Shown here piece after piece: positions 32,845-40,573 of a stretch of 64,000 nucleotides of DNA (position 1 is its first letter; every line of letters starts with the position of its first letter). The notes under the pieces are model-generated. The model searched no databases. It was given only the letters and a program-made list of their open reading frames with translations, and had not been told where the DNA came from. The stretch comes from Cellvibrio sp. PSBB006 (GTDB lineage: Bacteria; Pseudomonadota; Gammaproteobacteria; Pseudomonadales; Cellvibrionaceae). Both the position numbers and the translations under genes were made by a program. The DNA lies in NCBI RefSeq assembly GCF_002162135.1, contig NZ_CP021382.1:62001-126000 (forward strand). Reading direction: 5' to 3'.

Positions 32845-34235
32845 GTTTGGTAAACGATATGTTGCGCGACCTGGCGGCGCGGCAGCAAGCCGATCATTCG
32901 ACAACGGCAGAAAATGATGCGCTGTTACAGCAATCATCGTTGTTGCAAAGAAGCCGCTATACCTGGATGCCCAGCGTATTGATATTTGTTGTGGTTATTT
33001 TACTGGCACTGGTTGCACAATTATTTTTGCAAAAAAATAACGAACAAGAGCTGCCGCAAGCCCATGTGTCACCGGAGACCCTTGAAGTTGCTCCTGCACA
33101 GGAAGCTTCTGTTTTTGAAGAGAAAGCAAATGACAACATGCAGAAAGACGCCGCGCCGAAAGTGTTGGTGCCGAAAGAACCTTTATCGGAAGAGCTTGCA
33201 CCTGTTGATACAGTTGCAACCGAATCACACAACGCAAAGCAACAGGAAGATATTTATCGCCTGTTGCAACAGGCAGAGCGTGCATTAACGCTGGATCGTT
33301 TAACCGCACCGATTGAAGACAATGCGTATCGGTACTATCAGGAAATCCTGAGATTAGCGCCAGATAATCAACCGGCTGTGGAAGGAATGCAGCGCATCGC
33401 GCAGCGTTATCTGGAATTGGCACAGGATGCATATCAGGACGGCGAAACGACGCGCGTGGAAACACTTTTGCAACGCGCTGAATGGGTAGCACCGGATTAT
33501 GCAGCGATTGCAGCGTTCCGCGCACAGTTGCAGCAGGTGACTTCCTCACCGCAGCCTGTGACGACGGAAGACTCGATTGTTAATTCCAATGCAGAGGTTG
33601 CATCCGTTCCGGTTAAAACCTTACCGGTGGCAGAAGCCAAACCGAGTGATCTTGATATTAAGCCAAGCCCCGGTTGGCAAGATCAGCAAATGGTTGCCCA
33701 AGCGGATGCCTTGATTGAACAAGGCCATGACGATGCGGCGGTTTTATCGTTGCAGCAATTTATCGCGCAGCACCCGCAACCGGTCAAATCCGCAGTCCGT
33801 TTGTTTGATTTGTATGTTCAACAAAACAATCAGGAGGCGGCGCGTTTATTGTTGCAGCAGGCCGATGCTTATTTACCTGTAACGGATCACACACGCCTGA
33901 CGGCACAATTATTAACCGCACAAGGCCAGCATGGGGCTGCACTGGCGGTATTGGAAAAAGACATTGAGCAGGCCAGGCAGGATGAAACCTATCGCGCGTT
34001 GCTCGCTGCGCTTTATCACAAAGCCGCACGTTATCAGGAATCAGCGACTCATTATCGCCGGCTGTTAACGAACTTTGGCGAGAAACCGGCGTATTGGTTG
34101 GGTTTGGCGTTGGCGTTGGATGCCTTGCAAGAAAATGCCAGCGCACTGGAGGCCTACCAACGTATTGGCTTGCAGGACGCGCAGCCGCAGGTTAGAGATT
34201 ATGTTGCGCAGCGCATTGCTGCTTTATCGCATTAA
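32841..34235 (+). CDS. mshN: MSHA biogenesis TPR protein MshN
   Basis: This is a 464-residue protein opening MSLVNDMLRDLAARQQAD, the GspB/MshN N-terminal signature. A membrane helix follows (MPSVLIFVVVILLALVAQLF, about 36-55), then a low-complexity alanine/glutamate/proline linker and tetratricopeptide repeats (ALEAYQRIGLQDAQPQVRDY at the end). It probably partners MshM in assembling or stabilising the secretin through the cell wall, as GspB does with GspA. ATG 32841 overlaps the mshM stop; the frame is open further upstream but inside mshM. Confidence 0.9.
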   Translation: MSLVNDMLRDLAARQQADHSTTAENDALLQQSSLLQRSRYTWMPSVLIFVVVILLALVAQLFLQKNNEQELPQAHVSPETLEVAPAQEASVFEEKANDNMQKDAAPKVLVPKEPLSEELAPVDTVATESHNAKQQEDIYRLLQQAERALTLDRLTAPIEDNAYRYYQEILRLAPDNQPAVEGMQRIAQRYLELAQDAYQDGETTRVETLLQRAEWVAPDYAAIAAFRAQLQQVTSSPQPVTTEDSIVNSNAEVASVPVKTLPVAEAKPSDLDIKPSPGWQDQQMVAQADALIEQGHDDAAVLSLQQFIAQHPQPVKSAVRLFDLYVQQNNQEAARLLLQQADAYLPVTDHTRLTAQLLTAQGQHGAALAVLEKDIEQARQDETYRALLAALYHKAARYQESATHYRRLLTNFGEKPAYWLGLALALDALQENASALEAYQRIGLQDAQPQVRDYVAQRIAALSH

Positions 34236-34250
34236 CAGGTACAAAAAACC

Positions 34251-35966
34251 ATGACAACCATGGCAAAACGAATTCGCATCGGCGACTTGCTGGTCGAAAA
34301 AAATATGATCACCGAGACGCAATTGCAGCACGCACTGCAAGAGCAAAAACTCAGTGGCCGCAAGCTGGGTAATACGCTGGTTGAGTTGGGCTATGTGGAA
34401 GAGAACGCGCTGCTGAATCTTTTGTCGGCGCAGCTGAATATTCCGTTTGTTGAGTTAAAACAGTTTCGTTTTGATCGCGCTCTGGTGCAATCCTTGCCGG
34501 AAACCAGTGCGCGCCGCTACCGGGTGATTGTGCTGCGTGAAGACTTCGACGGATTGTTACTGGGCATGGCAGACCCTACGGATCTATTTTGTCTTGATGA
34601 ACTACAGCGCATCCTTAAAAAGCCGCTAAAACCGGCGGTGGTACGTGAGTCAGAATTACTGGATGTATTGGATATTGCCTACACCCGCGCCAGTGAGATC
34701 GCCACACTGGCCGGCGAACTGGACGAAGAGCTGCAAGAAGCGGCGGTTGACCTGGCTGATTTTGTTACCGAAGCGGCCGATAGTGACGCCCCTGTCGTCA
34801 AGCTGCTGCAAAAAATATTTGAAGAAGCGATTAACACTAAAGCCTCGGATATTCACATTGAACCGGATGAAAAAGTCTTGCGCATCCGTAACCGGATTGA
34901 CGGCGTATTACTTGAACAGGTGATGAATGAAAAACGTATCGCATCGGCGTTAGTGGTGCGACTAAAGTTGATGGCTGGCCTTGATATCTCTGAAAAGCGT
35001 TTACCGCAAGATGGCCGGTTTAATCTCAAGGTTAAAAATCGCAACATTGATGTGCGTATGTCGACCATGCCGGTGCAGTTTGGTGAGTCAGTGGTCATGC
35101 GTTTACTGGACCATACCGACGGCGTGCTGGCGCTGAATAAAGTGGGTATGCCGACAACCCTGATGGAACGTTTTCGCCGCGTGATTACGCGCCCACATGG
35201 TCTGGTGTTGGTAACGGGGCCAACCGGTAGCGGTAAAACAACAACACTCTACGGTGCGTTGTCGGAGTTGAATAAGCCGGAGAAGAAAATCATCACCGTA
35301 GAAGACCCGGTGGAATATCGCTTGCCGCGTATTAACCAGGTTCAGTTACACGAAAAAATCGGTTTGACCTTTGGCAATGTGTTGCGCGCGACTTTGCGGC
35401 AAGACCCGGACATTTTGTTGGTGGGAGAGATCCGCGACGCAGAATCCGCCGAAATTGCCCTTCGTGCCGCGATGACCGGTCACATGGTGTTATCCACCTT
35501 GCACACCAACGACGCGGTCACTTCGGCGTTACGTTTGATTGATATCGGCGTCGATGGTTATCTGGTTGCCACTGCCTTAAAAGCGATTGTGGCGCAGCGT
35601 CTGGTGCGCAAGATTTGCACCAGCTGTATTCAGGATTACACGCCCGATGCCAACGATGTGCAATTGATTAAAACCGTTGGCAAAGGAAGAGATTTTTCCG
35701 GCGTAACGTTTAAACACGGCGCCGGTTGTCCTCATTGCCACAACACCGGGTATCGCGGGCGCATCGGTGTATTTGAAATGCTTGAACTGAATCAGCCGAT
35801 GGCCGAAGCCTTACGTGAAAACAACATCAACGCTTTTACCCGTGCAGCAACAGAGAGCCCTTATTTTCAATCGCTCAGCCTTGTTGCATTGGAATATGCT
35901 GAAAAAGGATTAACCACGCTCGACGAAGTCATGGGCATCACCGCCCAGGTCGAAGAAGCCATTTAA
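34251..35966 (+). CDS. mshE: MSHA pilus extension ATPase MshE
   Basis: This is a 571-residue PilB/GspE-family ATPase that powers pilin polymerisation. The N-terminal MshEN domain has two tandem copies of the c-di-GMP-binding pattern, RIGDLLVEKNMITETQLQHA and KLGNTLVELGYVEENALLNL. Such motifs in Vibrio cholerae MshE bind c-di-GMP, so second-messenger control of assembly is expected. Walker A is GPTGSGKTTT, Asp box DPVEYRLP, Walker B ILLVGEIRD, His box GHMVLSTLHTND. A zinc tetracysteine, CTSC and CPHC, is near residues 460-495. ATG 34260 is a possible alternative start. Confidence 0.95.
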   Translation: MTTMAKRIRIGDLLVEKNMITETQLQHALQEQKLSGRKLGNTLVELGYVEENALLNLLSAQLNIPFVELKQFRFDRALVQSLPETSARRYRVIVLREDFDGLLLGMADPTDLFCLDELQRILKKPLKPAVVRESELLDVLDIAYTRASEIATLAGELDEELQEAAVDLADFVTEAADSDAPVVKLLQKIFEEAINTKASDIHIEPDEKVLRIRNRIDGVLLEQVMNEKRIASALVVRLKLMAGLDISEKRLPQDGRFNLKVKNRNIDVRMSTMPVQFGESVVMRLLDHTDGVLALNKVGMPTTLMERFRRVITRPHGLVLVTGPTGSGKTTTLYGALSELNKPEKKIITVEDPVEYRLPRINQVQLHEKIGLTFGNVLRATLRQDPDILLVGEIRDAESAEIALRAAMTGHMVLSTLHTNDAVTSALRLIDIGVDGYLVATALKAIVAQRLVRKICTSCIQDYTPDANDVQLIKTVGKGRDFSGVTFKHGAGCPHCHNTGYRGRIGVFEMLELNQPMAEALRENNINAFTRAATESPYFQSLSLVALEYAEKGLTTLDEVMGITAQVEEAI

Positions 35967-35971
35967 AAAAA

Positions 35972-36005
35972 CGTAGGTCGGCTTAGCGCAGCGTAAGCCG
36001 ACAAA
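35972..36005 (+). repeat. Palindromic interspersed repeat, copy 3, inside the msh operon
   Basis: This is the same 34-base unit as copy 1 (14502-14535 read on the minus strand): CGTAG, stem GTCGGCTTA, loop GCGCAGCG, stem TAAGCCGAC, AAA. The only two differences from copy 1 are the two partners of one stem base pair (A-T to C-G), so pairing is kept. It fills most of the mshE-mshG gap. Confidence 0.85.
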
Positions 36006-36025
36006 AAGAGCCGAATAAAACACCT

Positions 36026-37249
36026 ATGACAATCTACGCTTTCCGAGGACGCAATGCAGAAGGTCAACCGGTCAACGGCCAGGTAGACGCTTCCAGCCCG
36101 GACGCCGCCGCAACACAGTTGCTGAATCGCGGTGTCACGCCCATTGCGTTGGAAGAGCAGAAATCGCAACAGGGTTTTGCCCAATACTGGCAGGAACTGA
36201 CGCAAAGTCGACGCGTGGAAACCGTTGAACTGATTATGTTCTGCCGGCAAATGTACACCATTACCAAAGCAGGCATTCCTTTGGTAAAAGGTTTGCGCGG
36301 TTTATCTGCGTCGTTGCGCAATCCAACATTCCAGAAAATCTTGCTGGATATTATTGAACGATTGGAATCCGGGGTGGAATTATCTACCGCTATGCGTTAC
36401 CACCCCAAAGTCTTTAACCAATTATTTATCAGCATGGTAAGTGTGGGTGAAGGCAGCGGTCGGTTGGATCTGGCGTTTCATCAATTAAGCGAATACATGG
36501 AACGGGATCTGGAGACGATCAAAAGTATTAAAACCGCGTTGCGCTACCCCAGTTTTGTGTTGATCGCATTAGCGATTGCAATAGGCGTTATCAACGTCAA
36601 GGTTATTCCGGCGTTTGCTGGTTTATTTAGTAAGTTCGGTGCGCAGCTGCCGTTGCCAACGCGCATCCTGATTGGCATTTCAGATTTTTTTGTTAACTAT
36701 TGGCTGTATATGTTGGTCATTATCGCGATCGGCGGTGCCATGCTGTACAGCTATATCCAGACGCCGGAAGGCAGCCGCCAATGGGGCAAAAAGAAACTGC
36801 GCGTCTGGATTGTGGGTGACATCATCGAACGCGCTTCCATGGCGCGTTATGCCCGCTCGTTTGGGTTGATGATGAAGGCCGGTTTACCCATCAGCAATGC
36901 TTTGGAGCTATCCGCGCGCGCGATTGATAATCCCTACCTGGGCGACAAGGTGCGCGCGATTCGCGCCGGCATAGAACGGGGCGAAGGTTTATTTCAGACG
37001 CACCAGGCAAGTGGCATGTTTACGCCGTTGGTTTTGCAGATGGTGTCTGTCGGTGAAGAGAGCGGGCAGGTTGATGTGTTGCTGGAGGAAGTTGCCGCCT
37101 TTTACGAACGCGAAGTGGCTTACGACGTAAAAAAACTCAGTGATCGAATCGAACCGATCATGATCATCATCATGGCCGGATTTGTTACGGTGCTCGCACT
37201 GGGTATTTTTCTGCCCATGTGGGATATGTACAACATTCAAAAGGCATGA
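36026..37249 (+). CDS. mshG: MSHA inner-membrane platform protein MshG
   Basis: This is a 407-residue GspF/PilC-family polytopic inner-membrane protein on which MshE acts to extract pilins. Two T2SSF domains are visible: IMFCRQMYTITKAGIPLVKG (about 71-90) and ARYARSFGLMMKAGLPISNA (about 271-290), each followed by a membrane helix and, in both, a SVGEESG/SVGEGSG motif. The last helix, IMIIIMAGFVTVLALGIFLP, ends the protein. The length is normal. It starts 20 bases after the palindromic repeat. Confidence 0.95.
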   Translation: MTIYAFRGRNAEGQPVNGQVDASSPDAAATQLLNRGVTPIALEEQKSQQGFAQYWQELTQSRRVETVELIMFCRQMYTITKAGIPLVKGLRGLSASLRNPTFQKILLDIIERLESGVELSTAMRYHPKVFNQLFISMVSVGEGSGRLDLAFHQLSEYMERDLETIKSIKTALRYPSFVLIALAIAIGVINVKVIPAFAGLFSKFGAQLPLPTRILIGISDFFVNYWLYMLVIIAIGGAMLYSYIQTPEGSRQWGKKKLRVWIVGDIIERASMARYARSFGLMMKAGLPISNALELSARAIDNPYLGDKVRAIRAGIERGEGLFQTHQASGMFTPLVLQMVSVGEESGQVDVLLEEVAAFYEREVAYDVKKLSDRIEPIMIIIMAGFVTVLALGIFLPMWDMYNIQKA

Positions 37250-37253
37250 CGAC

Positions 37254-37790
37254 ATGATTCGTCAACAAGGGTGGAGCCGGTTTGAATGGCTGATTACGGT
37301 CAGTGCAATAGGCATCGTCCTGTTGTTTGCTGTTGTACGTTACCTGGATATGGCGCGCGAAGGGCGGCGTATGGGGTTTGAGTTACTTGCGCATCATTTT
37401 ACCGCCGGGGTGGCCTTGGCTCGCGCGAGTTGGTTGATTAATCGGGTCAACCCGGAACAATTTTTTGTGCAGATTGATGGTCAGTTTATTTATATGAGCG
37501 ATCAGGGTTGGCCGATGTCAACCGAGCCGGTCGTGGCAAAAGACGAACCGGAAAAAGCGACGGCTTTTTGTCAGCAGCTGTGGGAGAGTTTATTGCAAAA
37601 TCCGCAGCAAGCTACAGTCGCAGAGTCGGATTGGGGGCAACGACAATACCATATCAGCAGTCCGAAGCAGGGCATGTGTCGCTATGAACTGGTAACAGAG
37701 CCGCGTGGCAGCCATTTTTTTGACTACAACGTGCAAACCGGCCAAGTGTCGGTAACAACACCCGCTGCGAAGCAGGTGTCAAGTTTATGA
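37254..37790 (+). CDS. mshF: MSHA biogenesis protein MshF
   Basis: This is a 178-residue protein with an N-terminal pilin-like hydrophobic helix (EWLITVSAIGIVLLFAVVRY, about 10-29) but no clear prepilin peptidase site, then a soluble domain with ARASWLINRVNPEQFFVQID and a C-terminal disulfide-capable pair (AFCQQ, GMCRYE). This matches MshF in sequence pattern and in position between mshG and the pilin genes. It starts four bases after mshG, at ATG 37254; the longer frame overlaps mshG. The exact role in assembly is not established. Confidence 0.82.
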   Translation: MIRQQGWSRFEWLITVSAIGIVLLFAVVRYLDMAREGRRMGFELLAHHFTAGVALARASWLINRVNPEQFFVQIDGQFIYMSDQGWPMSTEPVVAKDEPEKATAFCQQLWESLLQNPQQATVAESDWGQRQYHISSPKQGMCRYELVTEPRGSHFFDYNVQTGQVSVTTPAAKQVSSL

Positions 37791-37807
37791 TCCTTTTTGG
37801 GCGGCGC

Positions 37808-37822
37808 TGGCATACTTATTGA
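37808..37822 (+). promoter_or_regulatory. Sigma-54-like element upstream of mshA
   Basis: TGGCAT-N5-TTGA matches the -24/-12 consensus TGGCAC-N5-TTGC at all but two positions; one of these is the usually invariant C at -12. Type IV pilin genes of Pseudomonas use sigma-54, but the -12 mismatch makes this weak. A TATATT at 37830-37835 is an alternative sigma-70 -10. The pilin genes probably have their own promoter in this 198-base gap. Confidence 0.3.
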
Positions 37823-37859
37823 AGTGGTCTATATTAGTAGGTAAGCGAGCGTCAATTTT

Positions 37860-37893
37860 CTGATATTGCGGCGGGTGCGGTGCTCAATATCAG
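37860..37893 (+). repeat. Inverted repeat in the mshA leader
   Basis: CTGATATTG (37860-37868) and CAATATCAG (37885-37893) are perfect 9-base arms around a 16-base G+C-rich loop, about 95 bases before mshA. It could be a dyad operator for a regulator or a leader hairpin of the pilin mRNA. Confidence 0.6.
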
Positions 37894-37988
37894 ACAAGGA
37901 AGGTTGGGTAGTATTGGGCTAGAGGTAGTGTGTTAGTCGCAATAACATTTTGGTTTTTTTACAATAATTTTTTGTCTGGAGTCTGGTT

Positions 37989-38393
37989 ATGAAGAAACAA
38001 CAATCCGGTTTTACCTTGATTGAATTGATCGCGGTTATTGTGATTTTGGGTATCTTGGCAGCTACGGCGTTGCCACGGTTTATTGATTTGTCGGATGCTG
38101 CTAGAGAATCAGCTGTAGAGGGCGTTGCTGGCAGTTTGGCCAGCGCGAGTGCATTGAATTACGCCGCCGCTGTAGCAACAGACGCGGGAGTTCAGGACGC
38201 CCCGACCCCCACCGCTGTAGCAAATTGCACAGATGCAGCTGCCTTACTTGAAGGAGGTGCTTTACCACCTAATTATGAAATTGTAGCCGCGGCTGTTGCT
38301 GATGGTGCGTCTGTAACGTGCGTTCTCCACACTCCTAGCATTGCTGACACCGAAGCTGACGCTAATTTTGTGGTTTATGGGGTAACGCTTTGA
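37989..38393 (+). CDS. mshA: Major MSHA pilin MshA
   Basis: This is a 134-residue type IVa prepilin. The short leader MKKQQSG ends at the prepilin peptidase site G|FTLIELIAVIVILGILAA, with glutamate at mature position 5. The hydrophobic helix continues to about residue 33. The globular head has two cysteines (VANCTDA, VTCVLHT) for the usual C-terminal disulfide. It is alanine-rich and small. It lies first in the pilin cluster behind its own intergenic region, as expected for the abundant major subunit. mshB, a second pilin often next to mshA in Vibrio, is absent. Confidence 0.93.
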   Translation: MKKQQSGFTLIELIAVIVILGILAATALPRFIDLSDAARESAVEGVAGSLASASALNYAAAVATDAGVQDAPTPTAVANCTDAAALLEGGALPPNYEIVAAAVADGASVTCVLHTPSIADTEADANFVVYGVTL

Positions 38394-38409
38394 TTAATTA
38401 TGCCTACGT

Positions 38410-38829
38410 ATGAGCTTAGAACAGAGAGGGTTCACGTTACTTGAGTTAATTGCCATTCTGATTATGATTGGCGTCCTTGCGACTGCTTTTGTATATAGAG
38501 TTAATGTGGTACCCACTTCTATTGTTCAAACAAGCCGCGATGACATCATCGCGGCTTTGTTTTTCGCCCAACAAACCGCCATGGCGCGAGATAATATTCA
38601 ATTGTCCATCAACGCCAATAGAGTAGACATTACCGAAAACGGTAATTCCATTCGCATCCACAGCGATGCCTATCCGCTCACTTTGCCATCAGGTGTCAGC
38701 GTTACCTCAACGCGACCCACCTATGCATACGATAAATTGGGAAAAACCACACCGGGAAGTATCACTGTAAGTCGCGACGGCGTATCCGCCACGATTACTG
38801 TTGAGGCCAGCGGCTATGCCCATTATTGA
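38410..38829 (+). CDS. mshC: Minor pilin MshC
   Basis: This is a 139-residue minor prepilin (GspH/FimT-like). The cleavage site is RG|FTLLELIAILIMIGVLAT with E5. DDIIAALFFAQQTAMARDNI is the typical helix after the membrane part, and the C-terminal beta-rich head shows PGSITVSRDGVSATITV. It starts 16 bases after mshA and overlaps mshD. Minor pilins C, D, O and P form the priming/tip complex. Confidence 0.88.
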   Translation: MSLEQRGFTLLELIAILIMIGVLATAFVYRVNVVPTSIVQTSRDDIIAALFFAQQTAMARDNIQLSINANRVDITENGNSIRIHSDAYPLTLPSGVSVTSTRPTYAYDKLGKTTPGSITVSRDGVSATITVEASGYAHY

Positions 38830-39289
38830 TCACCGTCGCTACAAATTTTCGAAGCTTCGTTTCCATCAAGGCGTCAGCCTTATCGAACTCATCGTCTTTA
38901 TTGTCGTCGTCAGCATTGCCCTGACCGCGTTGATTGCGGTGTACGTGCAATCCAGCAGCAACAGTGTTGATCCCATTATTCGCGTGCGCTTGTTGGAAGC
39001 GGCGCAATCGAAGCTCGATGAAATTATTGCGCTGAAGTACGACGAGGCGACGCCGAGCGGTGGCATTCCCGCATGCGATAGTACTCAAGCTACCGTCAGT
39101 TGTACCAACACACTGGATGCCAACATCGATGATGTGGACGATTTTCATAATCGCACCGATGCGCCTTTTCCCAATTACCAACGCCAGGTCAGCGTGACAA
39201 CGGAAAACAATCGCAAACGCATCACTGTTACTGTCTCAGCGCCTGACGGTCAGACGCTGACCCTTGCCGCTTATCGGTACAATTTCTGA
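38816..39289 (+). CDS. mshD: Minor pilin MshD
   Basis: This is a 157-residue minor prepilin (GspI-like). It has a longer basic leader (IIDHRRYKFSKLRFHQG) and cleavage G|VSLIELIVFIVVVSIALTAL, with V instead of F at mature position 1 and E5 kept. LLEAAQSKLDEIIALKYDEA follows. A cysteine pair (PACDST, VSCTNT) lies in the head. ATG 38816 overlaps the end of mshC by 14 bases; its TGA overlaps mshO ATG (TGATG). Confidence 0.88.
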   Translation: MPIIDHRRYKFSKLRFHQGVSLIELIVFIVVVSIALTALIAVYVQSSSNSVDPIIRVRLLEAAQSKLDEIIALKYDEATPSGGIPACDSTQATVSCTNTLDANIDDVDDFHNRTDAPFPNYQRQVSVTTENNRKRITVTVSAPDGQTLTLAAYRYNF

Positions 39290-40068
39290 TGCGTGACCTT
39301 AACGAACAACAGGGCTTTACCCTGATCGAATTGATTACCGTCGTGGTTATCCTTTCGATTGTGGCGGTGATTGGCAGCCAGTTTGTCGTCAGCTCAACAC
39401 AAAATTATGAAACCACCCGTACGCGGGCTTTGTTGGTGAATACCGGACGTCAAGCTGTCGAACAGATGACGCGCCAATTGCGCATTGCCTTGCCGTACAG
39501 CCTCGTAACCAGTGCGGGTGATCAATGTATTAAATTTATGCCGATTGCAGCGGGTGGAAATTATCTGACGCCGGTACCGGATACGGCCAACGGTGCAGCT
39601 GCCAACGCCAACATTACAGTGTCGCCTTTCGATGTGGAATATGGCTCAGCACAATGGGTGAGCATCGGCGCACTCTCCTCGGCAGAACTTTACGCCACCA
39701 ATCCCGTGTCTCTGGCGCCCCTGACGGGAACGGGTGCTAACAGCTTAACCTTGTCGGCCCCCAAACAATGGCAACGCAATTCCATCAACCGTCGTTTTTA
39801 TGTGCTTAACAATCCACAAGCGTTTTGCCTGGTCGGAACCCAATTGCGTTTTTACCCCAATCAATCCACAGCGAATACCAATATTGATTTATCAGAGGAT
39901 TATGAATTGATGGCAGAAAATGTTTTCGCTGTCGATTCGCGCGCGCCCTTTGCTTTGTCCGCCGGCAGTGAAAACCGCAACGCACTGGTTACCATTAATC
40001 TTGCATTTGCCAGTGGTCCTGAGCGAGTGGATTTGACACAGGAGGTCATGATCAGAAATGTCCCCTGA
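39289..40068 (+). CDS. mshO: Minor pilin MshO
   Basis: This is a 259-residue minor prepilin of the GspJ-like group. The cleavage site is QG|FTLIELITVVVILSIVAVIG with E5. TRTRALLVNTGRQAVEQMTR and QLRIALPYSL follow, as in other MshO. The large head has a C-terminal EVMIRNVP. It overlaps mshD by one base and mshP by eleven. It is expected in the pilus tip complex. Confidence 0.9.
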   Translation: MRDLNEQQGFTLIELITVVVILSIVAVIGSQFVVSSTQNYETTRTRALLVNTGRQAVEQMTRQLRIALPYSLVTSAGDQCIKFMPIAAGGNYLTPVPDTANGAAANANITVSPFDVEYGSAQWVSIGALSSAELYATNPVSLAPLTGTGANSLTLSAPKQWQRNSINRRFYVLNNPQAFCLVGTQLRFYPNQSTANTNIDLSEDYELMAENVFAVDSRAPFALSAGSENRNALVTINLAFASGPERVDLTQEVMIRNVP

Positions 40069-40528
40069 CTTTTATCGTCGCCGTTCAGTTAGTGTTATGC
40101 AAAAATCCCAACGAGGTTTTTTGATTCCGCTGGCAATTTTTATCGTGGTCGTCATGAGTTTTTTTGCTATAGCACTGTGGCGTACCACGGTGCAAACCAC
40201 GCTGTCCGGCGCGCAGGAGCTGGTAAGTATCCAGGCATTTTATGCAGCGGAGAGCGGTGCCCAGGAGGCCATGCAGGTATTGTTCTTTCCCGATGCATCC
40301 AACCGCATGGCGATTAATGGGCGCTGTACCGGTTTGAACATCGATACATCATTCAACGGTGTTGCCGGTCTGAATGGCTGCACCGTTCAGGCAAGCTGCA
40401 CTTGCACAAGTTGTAGCGCCAGTGATACATCCAGTTACTACACCATCACCAGTACCGGCACCTGCGGTTCCGGATTGATTAGTGCATCGCGAACCGTAAA
40501 AGTCGGTTCTTTTACCGATCAGGAATAA
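40058..40528 (+). CDS. mshP: Minor pilin-like protein MshP (PilX-like)
   Basis: This is a 156-residue protein with a prepilin-like N terminus, QRG|FLIPLAIFIVVVMSFFAI, lacking the glutamate at mature position 5, as in GspK/PilX-type subunits. SIQAFYAAESGAQEAMQVLF is the strongly conserved helix of this group. The head is rich in serine and cysteine (CTVQASCTCTSCSASDTSS; seven cysteines in the region). Starts are possible at 40058 or at the internal ATG 40097 (MQKSQRGF), the latter giving a normal-length leader. Confidence 0.85.
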   Translation: MSPDFYRRRSVSVMQKSQRGFLIPLAIFIVVVMSFFAIALWRTTVQTTLSGAQELVSIQAFYAAESGAQEAMQVLFFPDASNRMAINGRCTGLNIDTSFNGVAGLNGCTVQASCTCTSCSASDTSSYYTITSTGTCGSGLISASRTVKVGSFTDQE

Positions 40529-40573
40529 CGCAAAAAAATAGTTATAGAAAAATATAAACAGACGGGATTAACC

